Assembly (NCBI GenBank): GCA_903907995.1
Contig: CAIVQH010000060.1
Span: 310,001 to 374,000 of the forward strand
Direction of reading: 5' to 3'
Length of the DNA stretch: 64,000 nucleotides
DNA from: an uncultured Verrucomicrobiota bacterium
Lineage (GTDB): Bacteria; Verrucomicrobiota; Verrucomicrobiia; Limisphaerales; UBA9464
The position numbers and the translations under genes are program-made. How positions within the stretch are numbered: the first letter of the stretch is position 1; each line of letters begins with the position of its first letter. Positions 18,126 to 25,816 of this stretch are shown in pieces. The notes under the pieces are model-generated. The model saw nothing but the letters and a program-made list of their open reading frames with translations. It was not told the origin of the DNA and searched no databases.

Positions 18126-20270
18126 ATGCCGAAATCCCAGCCGAACGTGGCCCCAGCGCCAGTGCGTTACCTCAACCGCGAGCTGTCGTGGCTGGAGTTC
18201 AACCAGCGCGTGCTCGATGAGGCGCTCAATCCCGCCACTCCGTTGCTGGAGCGGATGAAGTTTTTCTGCATCACGGCCTCCAATCTCGACGAATTTTTCG
18301 AGGTCCGCGTCGCCAGCCTGAAGCAGGAGATCGAGGACAATGTGAACCTCCGCACGCCGGACGGTCGCACTCCCGCCGAGACCCTGCGCGAGGTCACCAT
18401 CCGGGTACGCCGGCTCGTCGATGACGCCTACAGGTGCTGGCGCGAACAGCTGAAGCCGGCCATGGCTAAACACGGCATCCGGTTCCTCGACGCAGCGGAG
18501 CTCGATGAGGAGGATCACCGGTGGGCCGACGCCTATTACCGCACCAAGGTGCATCCGGTGCTCACCCCGCTGGCCATTGATCCCTCGCACCCCTTTCCGC
18601 AGCTGCTCAACAAGTCGTTGAACCTGATCGTCCGCCTTACCGCCACTCACACCGGCGAAGTGCGCCGTCGCCTGGCCGTGGTCCAGGTGCCCCGGGTGCT
18701 GCCGCGTCTGGTGCGCCTGCCGCGCCCTGAGGCGCGGGAGCACGACTACGTCTTCCTGGCCGATCTCATTGGTGCCCATCTGGCCGACCTGTTTCCGGGC
18801 ACCCAGATTGAGGGCTGGTGGACCTTCCGCGTCACGCGCAACAGCGAGCTTTACATCGACGAGGAGGAGGTTCCGAACCTCCTCAAGGCGGTCGAAAACG
18901 AGCTGCACAACCGCCGCAAAGGCGACGCCGTACGGCTCGAAATCGCCGCCGACTGCCCGGCCGACATCCGGGCCGAGCTCCTCGACACGTTCAGCCTGGC
19001 GGAGCATGACCTCTACGTCATCGACGGCCCGCTGAATCCGACCCGCCTCATGGCCGTCCTCGACGGCGATCACGCGCCCGAACTGCATGATCCGCGCTTC
19101 GTCGCCCCGGTCGCCGCCAGCCTGCGCGACCGCGAGGATCTCTTCGCCGCCATTCGTGAGCGCGACCACCTGCTCCACCACCCTTACGAGAGCTTCAACA
19201 GTGTGGTCGAATTCCTCGAACAGGCCGCCGCCGATCCGAAGGTGCTCGCGATCAAGCAGACGCTCTACCGCACCGGCGGCGACCAGCGCATCATCGGCGC
19301 CCTGATGAGCGCCGTCACCAACGGGAAACAGGTCACCGCCGTGGTCGAGCTCAAGGCCCGCTTTGACGAGGCCAACAACATCCGTTGGGCTCGCGCGCTG
19401 GAGGAAGCCGGTGTCCACGTGGTTTACGGGCTCGTCGGTTACAAGATCCATTGCAAGGTGGCCCTGGTGGTGCGCGCCGATGACGACGGCATCCGCCGCT
19501 ACGTGCATCTGGGCACCGGCAATTACAATCCCAGTACGGCCAAGCTCTATACCGATCTCAGCCTGCTCACCTGCCGCCCTGATTTCGGGGAGGACGCCAC
19601 CAATCTCTTCAACCTCCTGACCGGCATCTGCCAGTTCCAGGGCACGCGCAAACTGGTGGTCGCCCACTTCCAGATGCACGACCGTATTCTGGAGCTGATC
19701 GCCCGGGAGATTTCCCATGCCGAGGAAGGCCTGCCAGCGCGCATCGTCGTGAAGATGAATGCGCTGGTGGAGGAACAGATCATCGACGCGCTCTACCGGG
19801 CCTCACAGGCGGGCGTGAAGATTGACCTCATCATCCGGGGTATCTGCTGCCTGCGGCCCGGCGTCCCTGGCCTGAGCGAGAACATCACGGTGCGCAGCAT
19901 TGTGGACCGCTTTCTGGAGCACGCGCGCGTCTGGTGGTTCGAAAACGCCCGTCAGCCGGAAGTTTTCGTCGGCAGCGCCGACTGGATGCCGCGGAATCTC
20001 TTCCGCCGGATCGAAGTGGTCTTCCCGGTCGAGGATGGCAACCTGCGCGACCGGATCACCGGCGAAATCCTGGAACGGCAGCTCGCCGACAATGTGAAGG
20101 CCCGCCACCTGCAGCCCGACGGCACCTATGTGACGCCCCCATTGCCCAAGGGCGCAAAGGCTCGGCGCAGCCAGAGCGAGTTCATGGAAATGGCGCTCGC
20201 GCAGTCGCAAGCGAAGCTCCGCAAGAACAATAAGCCGGCACCCATGGTCCTCCGCAAGCGTCCGAAATAG
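18126..20270 (+). CDS. ppk1: Polyphosphate kinase 1
   Basis: 714 residues, normal for PPK1, which reversibly polymerises the gamma-phosphate of ATP into polyphosphate. The N-terminal domain opens with Y-L-N-R-E-L-S-W-L-E-F-N-Q-R-V and ASNLDEFFEVRV. The catalytic core has KQTLYRTGGDQRI, RFDEANNI and the phospho-histidine block YVHLGTGNYNP, and the C-terminal core has NALVEEQIIDALY and an R-S-I-V-D-R-F-L-E-H segment. ATG 18126 was preferred to earlier in-frame codons because it begins just before the conserved domain. The basic tail (RKNNKPAPMVLRKRPK) is not conserved. Confidence 0.96.
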   Translation: MPKSQPNVAPAPVRYLNRELSWLEFNQRVLDEALNPATPLLERMKFFCITASNLDEFFEVRVASLKQEIEDNVNLRTPDGRTPAETLREVTIRVRRLVDDAYRCWREQLKPAMAKHGIRFLDAAELDEEDHRWADAYYRTKVHPVLTPLAIDPSHPFPQLLNKSLNLIVRLTATHTGEVRRRLAVVQVPRVLPRLVRLPRPEAREHDYVFLADLIGAHLADLFPGTQIEGWWTFRVTRNSELYIDEEEVPNLLKAVENELHNRRKGDAVRLEIAADCPADIRAELLDTFSLAEHDLYVIDGPLNPTRLMAVLDGDHAPELHDPRFVAPVAASLRDREDLFAAIRERDHLLHHPYESFNSVVEFLEQAAADPKVLAIKQTLYRTGGDQRIIGALMSAVTNGKQVTAVVELKARFDEANNIRWARALEEAGVHVVYGLVGYKIHCKVALVVRADDDGIRRYVHLGTGNYNPSTAKLYTDLSLLTCRPDFGEDATNLFNLLTGICQFQGTRKLVVAHFQMHDRILELIAREISHAEEGLPARIVVKMNALVEEQIIDALYRASQAGVKIDLIIRGICCLRPGVPGLSENITVRSIVDRFLEHARVWWFENARQPEVFVGSADWMPRNLFRRIEVVFPVEDGNLRDRITGEILERQLADNVKARHLQPDGTYVTPPLPKGAKARRSQSEFMEMALAQSQAKLRKNNKPAPMVLRKRPK

Positions 20271-20347
20271 GAAACGGTTTCAAAATTGCCGCGGTCTCCG
20301 CTGGCTCCCGCTTTCCAAATGCTCCCGCGACTAGCAGACTGATCGCC

Positions 20348-21112
20348 ATGAAAGCGATCTCCCGTCGAAGCATGTTGGGCCAGGCCGGACTGCTGGCCAG
20401 CACCGCCGCCGTCGGGTTGCCGGTGCTCGCCGCCGCCGGTGCCGAGCCGGCACCGGCACCTCGCAAACTCAGGGTCGTGGTGACGGGCGGCCATCCCGGC
20501 GATCCCGAGTGCGGGTGCGGCGGCACCATCGCCCGCTACACGGATGCCGGGCACGAAGTCACGCTGCTCTACCTCAACCGGGGTGAACCGGACGCCCCAA
20601 CCCACCTCGGGGTCACCGGTGTTCGTACCGCCGAGGCTCAAAGGGCATGCGAAATCTTAAAAGCGCACGCGGTTTTCGCCCGGCAGATTGACGGTCACGC
20701 CATCGTGGACCCCGCCCATTACGCCGAATTCCGCGAACTGCTGGCGAAGGAGCGGCCGGACGTGGTGTTCACCCACTGGCCGATCGACAACCACGCTGAC
20801 CACCGCGCGATGTCGAACCTCGTTTACGACGCCTGGTTCAGGGGCGGACGCCGCTTCGCCCTCTACTACTACGAAGTCTCCAACGGCGAGGACACCGTGC
20901 AGTTCGCCCCCACCCAGTACGTGGACATCACGGCCACAGAGCCGCGCAAACGGAAGGCCTGTTTCGCCCACGCCAGCCAGCGCCCCGAGAAATTTTACGC
21001 CCTGCAGGAAACGATCACGAAGATGCGCGGAATCGAAAGCGGACACGCCCACGCCGAGGGATACATCCGCCATGTGCAGAGCCCGGACTTCGGCCTGCCG
21101 TTGGCGGGGTGA
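20348..21112 (+). CDS. PIG-L (LmbE-like) deacetylase family protein with Tat signal
   Basis: 254 residues. An SRRSMLG twin-arginine motif begins an alanine-rich signal peptide (to about 31). The PIG-L fold follows: V-V-V-T-G-G-H-P (H49), C-G-C-G-G-T-I, and the second metal motif H149-x-D-H152. The usual HPDD is HPGD here: the second Asp (a zinc ligand in the family) is kept as D52, but the first, the general base in MshB-like enzymes, is a glycine. Family members deacetylate N-acetylglucosaminyl substrates. The substrate is unknown. Confidence 0.85.
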   Translation: MKAISRRSMLGQAGLLASTAAVGLPVLAAAGAEPAPAPRKLRVVVTGGHPGDPECGCGGTIARYTDAGHEVTLLYLNRGEPDAPTHLGVTGVRTAEAQRACEILKAHAVFARQIDGHAIVDPAHYAEFRELLAKERPDVVFTHWPIDNHADHRAMSNLVYDAWFRGGRRFALYYYEVSNGEDTVQFAPTQYVDITATEPRKRKACFAHASQRPEKFYALQETITKMRGIESGHAHAEGYIRHVQSPDFGLPLAG

Positions 21113-21227
21113 AACGGGGCAGTCGGAAACGCGCCAGCGTCTTTAGTCCGTTCCAAAAACACTTTAGACACGCTCATGAAGATCTCGTTTGTCTATCGGC
21201 AGCAAACGGCGGCCGGGAGCTCCCTTC

Positions 21228-21362
21228 CCCCTCATCCTAACCTTCTCCCTCGGGGAGAAGGGACAGCAGGGCAGCCTGCGGAGGCTCCGGCTGCGCGTCC
21301 GGCCATGCCCGCGTCGGGCTCTCGCCAGCAGGCGGACGATGATCCTCCCTCTCCCCGAGGGA
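21228..21362. repeat. Interspersed hairpin repeat (CCCTCA/CTCTCCC family)
   Basis: The left part has CCCTCATCCTAACC followed by a perfect 9-bp hairpin (21241-21249 with 21253-21261, core CTTCTCCC/GGGAGAAG). The right part (21345-21360) repeats CCTCCCTCTCCCC GAGGG. Both share wording with the element at 24340-24502 and the fragment at 35663, so they belong to one family of interspersed repeats. Confidence 0.65.
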
Positions 21363-21430
21363 TAGCACTGTTGGGTAATGCACAGCGAAGTATTCGGATC
21401 AATCGGCCCACTGTTCAAGGGGGTCCTGGC

Positions 21431-21613
21431 CGGTGGAAGGCTTTCCCAAATACGCCCAAAACCATTGGAGACCTGATCCACATTCGTCGCCGTGAACAGA
21501 GGCTTTCCCAGCATGAACTGGGCGTTTTGCTGGGAGTTTCAAAGGCTCGGGGCGTTGCCCGGGAGCGCGACCGTTCCCTCCCAACTGAGGCGGACTGGGT
21601 AACCTTGGGGAGC
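21431..21613 (+). pseudogene. Remnant of an XRE-type helix-turn-helix regulator
   Basis: The plus frame reads RWKAFPNTPKTIGDLI, then a helix-turn-helix core (EQRLSQHELGVLLGVSK) and ERDRSLPTEADW. This matches the small XRE-like regulators whose genes read (Y/F)P..P.TIG..IR.RR...GL.Q.ELA..LGV....W.R...P. One residue appears to be missing before ERDR, and neither end looks like a natural terminus because the left side runs into a repeat. Probably a decayed gene fragment. Confidence 0.5.
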
Positions 21614-21766
21614 AAAGTTGGAGTGTCAGCACCTGCGAATGCCAATCACCCCAACAGTTGAGTCGCATGTTTGGAATTTACTGGCCTAATTGCTCAGGTT
21701 TCGCTCTAAACCGTACTGATGAGCAGACTGACTCTGACCGAAGCGACAATCCGGGTATCGCCATCG

Positions 21767-22132
21767 TCATTCATCTTCCCGAGGATCGTTTGAGTCACAC
21801 CACAAAATGCGGCTGCGGTAGATGATAAAGTGACTGCGGCAACCGACCGTTCGCCAAACCGAAGGCAATAGCGTGAACTCGCCGGACCGAAATCGCTCGA
21901 TTCGCCATGAAGGAGAAGCATCTTCCACCAAGCTCAACTTTATGAACGTTTTGCACCCACAAGGACAGGATAGGCCGGCGGCCCATTCGCAGTCGGAATC
22001 GCCTATGCGGTAGACGGTGTTTGGGACAGGGATTGCAGGCCATTCGTTCACCAAAACGGTCAAGAACTCTGCTGGACGCTTTCGGCTAGTGCGTAACCAA
22101 TTTGCCAACCATCTGCGAAATCGAAATCTCAT
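21767..22132 (-). CDS. DUF6527 family protein
   Basis: 121 residues from ATG 22132. The pattern is that of DUF6527: a CPCGCK knuckle (near 57-62) after GLS, I-K-L-S-L, P-S-W-R, F-T-L-L-P-S-V-W-R, GCRSHFIIYRSRILWC, i.e. a small beta-rich fold with four or five cysteines that should bind zinc. From memory, DUF6527 genes often sit beside bacterial ubiquitin-like conjugation genes (multiubiquitin, E1/E2-like). None is present here, so this is an orphan copy. It lies in an AT-rich islet between decayed genes, which suggests horizontal transfer. Confidence 0.7.
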   Translation of the reverse strand: MRFRFRRWLANWLRTSRKRPAEFLTVLVNEWPAIPVPNTVYRIGDSDCEWAAGLSCPCGCKTFIKLSLVEDASPSWRIERFRSGEFTLLPSVWRTVGCRSHFIIYRSRILWCDSNDPREDE

Positions 22133-22509
22133 GAAAGTGCTGGAATTTGGAGTAGCGGACTTGTGTCACCACGGCCGACGAAACGGGAAAGCATTTGGCA
22201 GGGTGGTCCGTCGATCATCCGTAGCCAAGCCCCTTCACGGAGGTCAAATTTTTGGTATCGGAGACGCTAACCATCATGCAAAGGCTCGAAATAACTTAAT
22301 GAATATAAATGTTCCCAACTCTGCTTATCCCGACAAGGAATGGTGCACTAAAACGTGGAAATTGTTGCGGCAGGAGTGATTTGCCATTTATCTGGAATTA
22401 GAAAAAAATCTATATTAAACATTATAATGACTGCAAAACCTGCTGTATATGGATTGTCAATCTGATCTCTGTTGCTTTGTGCTGTTCGTGCAGACTTCGG
22501 GAATCGCCT
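22133..22509. other. AT-rich intergenic stretch
   Basis: No convincing gene on either strand. AT content rises sharply from about 22260, and a near-consensus -10 box lies at 22423. The plus-strand open frame here (22017-22379) is the complement of the DUF6527 gene plus flank and has no recognisable features. Confidence 0.5.
22398..22428 (+). promoter_or_regulatory. Possible sigma-70-type promoter
   Basis: A perfect TATAAT at 22423-22428 is preceded 19 nt upstream by TTAGAA (22398-22403), a weak -35. It lies about 80 nt before the start of the 22510 gene. In AT-rich DNA such a match can occur by chance. Confidence 0.3.
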
Positions 22510-22854
22510 GTGCGATCTGTTAATGTCAGTGGTGTTGAGGCTGTCGCTCTCCAATACGCGGTGGCTCATCTAAAACTGGCAACTGATGAATGGATTAAAC
22601 TGTTTGGCTTCAAGAAGGGTGAAATCGATGCGATCACAATCAACAGAGATAGAGTCATTGTTGATGGAACTTTTCCAGCGGCGGCGAATTTGATTGAAAC
22701 AATCTCCTTACTGGAAGTTGTTCAAAATGACGTTAATGCCAAAGTAACGATTCGTCTTGGAAACGTGGATGCTTTTTCTATCATGGAATATCACCTTCAT
22801 AGTGTGGGTGGGAAATGGATTGTGTGGCGCGCACGATGTATACAAGTGACATAA
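22510..22854 (+). CDS. Hypothetical protein of the AT-rich islet
   Basis: 114 residues from GTG 22510. An earlier in-frame TTG at 22477 would add a cysteine-rich stretch that looks unlikely. The sequence alternates helix and strand ([15 protein letters not shown], then [16 protein letters not shown], then [19 protein letters not shown]) and ends with [15 protein letters not shown], somewhat like the last strands of NTF2-like or immunity-type proteins. Codon use is much less GC-biased than in the neighbours. Function unknown. Confidence 0.5.
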   Translation: MRSVNVSGVEAVALQYAVAHLKLATDEWIKLFGFKKGEIDAITINRDRVIVDGTFPAAANLIETISLLEVVQNDVNAKVTIRLGNVDAFSIMEYHLHSVGGKWIVWRARCIQVT

Positions 22855-22999
22855 TAGTATCAATGCGATTAAATACGTGCAGCGTGAAAATGACGGCATC
22901 GACCTCCCATTTTGTGCGCCCCTTCTTTTCCGCCTTGGCGACATAGAGCGGATAGACGCTCGCGAAGCTCGTCGTGTAAATCCGGTGTTTCGTGGTCAT
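22781..22999 (-). pseudogene. Truncated DUF2200 gene
   Basis: The minus frame from ATG 22999 reads [20 protein letters not shown], then [17 protein letters not shown], the conserved start of the DUF2200 family (usually about 110-120 residues). After about residue 36 (near 22890) the match stops and the frame runs into AT-rich islet sequence that also encodes the end of the 22510 gene on the other strand. The 3' two thirds of the gene appear to be lost at that junction. Confidence 0.65.
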
Positions 23000-23056
23000 T
23001 TGAATGGACGGCCTGACGTTCACGTTCAGCGACCGCCGCCGGAAACGTACAGTTCG

Positions 23057-23305
23057 CTAGGCCCGGTTGGATAGCATATGGATATATGCCTTCTGGGCCG
23101 ATGGCCGGACGTCCAAGAAGTAGGAAACACCACACTGCTTGCATGTCGCCGGGTAATTCTCGTCACTGTCACGTTGATTTTCCCTGGCGACTGCTAACAT
23201 CGGATGCCCGCATTTGCGGCAGCAAAACGCAACATTGTTGCCATGCGCGTCGGCGGGAACCTCAATTCCGTTGCTGTCCATGATGAGGAAACCGGTAATC
23301 TTCAT
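23057..23305 (-). CDS. Small zinc-ribbon protein
   Basis: 82 residues from ATG 23305. Two CxxC pairs (CRKCGHPML near 30 and CKQCGVSYFLDV near 55) spaced about 26 residues apart suggest a single zinc ribbon. GC content and codon use resemble the core genes, unlike the islet to the left. I do not recognise the family. It ends 57 nt before the start of the truncated DUF2200 gene on the same strand. Confidence 0.6.
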   Translation of the reverse strand: MKITGFLIMDSNGIEVPADAHGNNVAFCCRKCGHPMLAVARENQRDSDENYPATCKQCGVSYFLDVRPSAQKAYIHMLSNRA

Positions 23306-23337
23306 GCGCTGCGCGCCTTCTTTGGAAGGGGATTACT

Positions 23338-24210
23338 TCACACATCACAAATCCCCACACCCTGCTTCAGCGACGCCAGCGCATCGGGCCGGGCCGGGAT
23401 GAACTCCTGCGCGACATGCCCCTTGAAGCCGGTCGCCACGATGGCCTGCATGATCGCCGGGTAATACAGCTCCTGCGAATTGTCGATCTCGTGCCGGCCC
23501 GGCACGCCGCCCGTGTGGTAGTGGGCGAAGTACTTGTGCTGCTTCTTGATGGTGGCGATGACGTCGCCCTCCATGATCTGCATGTGGTAGATGTCGTAGA
23601 GGAGCTTGAAGCGTTCGCTGCCCACGGCCTCGCAGAGCGCCACGCCCCACTTCGACAGGTCGCACTGGTAATCGGGGTGGTTCACCTTGGAGTTCAGCAG
23701 CTCCATCACCAGCTTGACGTTGTTCTTCTCGGCGATGGGCAGCAGGCGCTTGAGGCCGATGGCGCAGTTCTTGATGCCTTCCTCGTCATTCTGGCCGGCA
23801 CGGTTGCCGGAGAAGCAGATGATGTTCTCGCAACCGAGGTTCATCACCTTCGGCGCGGCATCGGCAAACCACTGCGCGATGGCATCGTGGTTCTCCAGCC
23901 GGTTCAGGCCCTTGGTGATGCCGCCCGGGATGCCGCTGACCATCGCACAGGTGAGACCGTGCTTCTGGATGGTCGGGATGTCGTTCACTTCGAGCAGTTC
24001 GATGGAGTGCAGGCCAAACTCCTTGCCGGCAATGGCCAGGGTCTCCAGCTCGATCTTGGGATAGCACCACTTGCAGACGGAATGGTTCACATGCCCCTTG
24101 GTGCCGGCAACGGCGTCGGCGGCATGGAGGCGTTGGCCGAGCGAGGCGGCGGCAACGGCGGCAACGGCGGAGGCGGCGGAGGTAAGCGCGGTGCGACGGG
24201 AGATTTTCAT
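23338..24210 (-). CDS. Hydroxypyruvate isomerase-like TIM-barrel protein with Tat signal
   Basis: 290 residues. SRRTALTSAA opens a twin-arginine signal with cleavage near residue 30 (LHAADA). The rest is a xylose-isomerase-like TIM barrel (AP endonuclease 2 superfamily): S-V-C-K-W-C-Y-P, then VMELLNSKVNHPDY, LLYDIYHMQIMEGDV and HYHTGGVPGRHEID, which hold the metal-binding Glu, Asp/His and Glu of the hydroxypyruvate isomerase group. Such secreted isomerase-like proteins are frequent in PVC bacteria. Substrate unknown. Confidence 0.88.
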   Translation of the reverse strand: MKISRRTALTSAASAVAAVAAASLGQRLHAADAVAGTKGHVNHSVCKWCYPKIELETLAIAGKEFGLHSIELLEVNDIPTIQKHGLTCAMVSGIPGGITKGLNRLENHDAIAQWFADAAPKVMNLGCENIICFSGNRAGQNDEEGIKNCAIGLKRLLPIAEKNNVKLVMELLNSKVNHPDYQCDLSKWGVALCEAVGSERFKLLYDIYHMQIMEGDVIATIKKQHKYFAHYHTGGVPGRHEIDNSQELYYPAIMQAIVATGFKGHVAQEFIPARPDALASLKQGVGICDV

Positions 24211-24604
24211 GTGAGTGGAACGGTGGCGGGAGCAAACGCCGCACGGCAGTCAGCGGCAAGTTGAAACTCCGTTCCAGACCTGAGGGCGTACCTTTTCACA
24301 GGGGGCCTTTAGCGTTAGGAGCGTGGCGGAGCCGGGTGGCCGTTCTCCCTCACCCCTGCCCTCTCCCGCTTGGAGAGGGAGAATGGTCGTCCGCCACTCG
24401 GCGAAGTCAGGCGCGGGATTGGCCGGAGAATCCTCCCATCAGCCAGCGGCATCCCCGGCTGTCCCCTCTCCCAGCGGGAGAGGTCAGGGTGAGGGAGAAC
24501 GGCCCATTCCCACCGTGTCTGATGACCATAGACTCGAAGCATTGTCAGGAAAAGTTGCGCCCGTTTTTGTTTTAGCGCCGCCACGGGCCTCCTATTCTCC
24601 GTCC
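24211..24604. other. Intergenic region containing a repeat element
   Basis: 394 nt between divergent genes. Most is occupied by the inverted-repeat element at 24340-24502. The remainder shows no gene or clear promoter, although promoters for both flanking genes must lie here or inside the element. Confidence 0.6.
24340..24502. repeat. 163-bp MITE-like element with about 40-bp inverted ends
   Basis: The left end (24340-24382) begins CCGTTCTCCCTCACCCC and continues to a CTCTCCC GCTT GGAGAGG hairpin. The right end (24462-24502) is its imperfect reverse complement, ending GGTGAGGGAGAACGG. The central 80 nt have no coding features. No target-site duplication is obvious. It sits in the promoter region between the isomerase gene and the YggS-like gene. 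Confidence 0.75.
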
Positions 24605-25315
24605 GTGCCGCTCGCCGAGAATCTTGCAGCCGTCCAGTACCGCATCGCCACCGCGTGCGAGCAGGCCGGGCGCGATCCTTCCGAAGTCACGCTGCTGGCG
24701 GTCTCCAAGAATCACCCCGCCGAGTCGGTTGCCGAAGCCGTACGGCTTGGCCTCACGATCTTTGGCGAGAACCGGGTGCAGGAGGCCAAGGCCAAGATCC
24801 CGCTCAGCCCCGGACGCGCCCGGTGGCACTTCATCGGCCATCTCCAATCCAACAAGGCGCGCGATGCCGTGGCCCTCTTCGAGACCATCGAGAGCGTGGA
24901 CAGCCTCGCACTCGCCACCGAACTCCAGAAACAGGCCGAGAAGCAGGCGAAGACGCTGAAAATGCTCCTCGAAGTAAATGTTGCCGGAGAATCCTCGAAA
25001 TTTGGCTGGAATCCCGAGCGACTGCTCGCCGAATTCATGCAGCTCAATGCCTTTTCCCGGCTCGAACTCCATGGGCTGATGACCGTCGCGCCCTATGCCA
25101 CCGACGCCGAGAAGGTGCGGCCCGTTTTCCGCCGCCTGCGGGAATTGCGCGACCGCTGCGCGGATTTGCTGGGGGCTTCCCTGCCCGTCCTGAGCATGGG
25201 GATGAGCGGCGATCTGGAAGTCGCCGTCCAGGAAGGCGCTACCATCGTGCGCGTGGGTACCGCCCTCTTTGGGCCGCGACCCAAAGTCGTCCGAGAAAGC
25301 GCCGACGAGATCTAA
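24605..25315 (+). CDS. YggS family pyridoxal-phosphate homeostasis protein
   Basis: 236 residues from GTG 24605; the long open frame upstream of it is repeat-derived. The protein is a single-domain alanine-racemase-like barrel that binds PLP but has no known enzymatic activity. Motifs: LLAVSKNHP with the PLP lysine K35, F-G-E-N-R-V-Q-E, WHFIGHLQSNK, L-L-E-V-N-V-A-G-E, L-H-G-L-M-T-V-A-P and S-M-G-M-S-G-D-L-E. The family balances free PLP and amino-acid pools. The next gene starts 17 nt downstream. Confidence 0.93.
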   Translation: MPLAENLAAVQYRIATACEQAGRDPSEVTLLAVSKNHPAESVAEAVRLGLTIFGENRVQEAKAKIPLSPGRARWHFIGHLQSNKARDAVALFETIESVDSLALATELQKQAEKQAKTLKMLLEVNVAGESSKFGWNPERLLAEFMQLNAFSRLELHGLMTVAPYATDAEKVRPVFRRLRELRDRCADLLGASLPVLSMGMSGDLEVAVQEGATIVRVGTALFGPRPKVVRESADEI

Positions 25316-25332
25316 ACGTCCGCCGCATCCCG

Positions 25333-25782
25333 ATGCACTCCAACGCGCTGAATTCCATCCGCAATTTTCGCCGGCTCGACGAGCGGGTCGCCACTAGTGG
25401 TCAGCCGTCGGAAGCCCAACTGCGTGACATCGCCGAAGCCGGCTTCCGCAGCGTCATCAATCTCGCGCTGAAAACTTCCCCGGGCGCGTTGCCCGATGAA
25501 GGCGAGCGGGTCGCGGCTCTGGGACTCGATTACGTCCACATCCCGGTGGACTTCAAGGCCCCGGCTGCCGCCGATTACGAGCACTTCTCCGCGGCGATGG
25601 ACGCGCGCAAGAGGCAGACCGTTTTTGTTCACTGCATTGCCAACTACCGCGTCTCGGCATTCATGGCGATCTATCGCGTGCAGCGGCTCGGCTGGGAGCG
25701 CGCCGCCGCGCTGGATCGTCTTCGCGAGGTGTGGGAGCCGGACGAGGTGTGGACGCGTTTTCTCGATGCGCAGTTGAAGTAG
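25333..25782 (+). CDS. Protein tyrosine phosphatase-like (DUF442/DSP type)
   Basis: 149 residues. N-terminal RRLDERVATSGQPSEAQL is the opening of DUF442-like phosphatases, and the catalytic P-loop HCIANYR fits HCX5R. A general-acid Asp is plausible in the Y-V-H-I-P-V-D segment. The C-terminus is helical (WERAAALDRLREVWEPDEVW). It lies between the YggS-like and lactate permease genes on the same strand. Substrate unknown; a cytoplasmic phosphatase is inferred. Confidence 0.82.
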   Translation: MHSNALNSIRNFRRLDERVATSGQPSEAQLRDIAEAGFRSVINLALKTSPGALPDEGERVAALGLDYVHIPVDFKAPAAADYEHFSAAMDARKRQTVFVHCIANYRVSAFMAIYRVQRLGWERAAALDRLREVWEPDEVWTRFLDAQLK

Positions 25783-25816
25783 GGCCCGCTCTCCCGTCTG
25801 ATGCGCGGCGCTCACC

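Larger units (their letters stand above)
21113..21766. other. Non-coding stretch with repeats and an HTH remnant
   Basis: No intact gene. It contains a hairpin repeat related to the element at 24340 (21228-21362) and a decayed HTH gene (21431-21613). The 161-codon plus-strand frame from 21176 runs through both and does not look like one real protein. After about 21660 the sequence becomes more AT-rich. Confidence 0.6.

Noticed and set aside
21176-21661. A 161-codon frame as an intact gene
   Set aside because: Its first half is hairpin-repeat DNA and only a short HTH core resembles protein; start and end look accidental.
24655-25782. A 375-codon frame overlapping the YggS-like gene
   Set aside because: Only its last 149 codons, from ATG 25333, look like protein (phosphatase); the earlier part is a shadow of the YggS-like gene.
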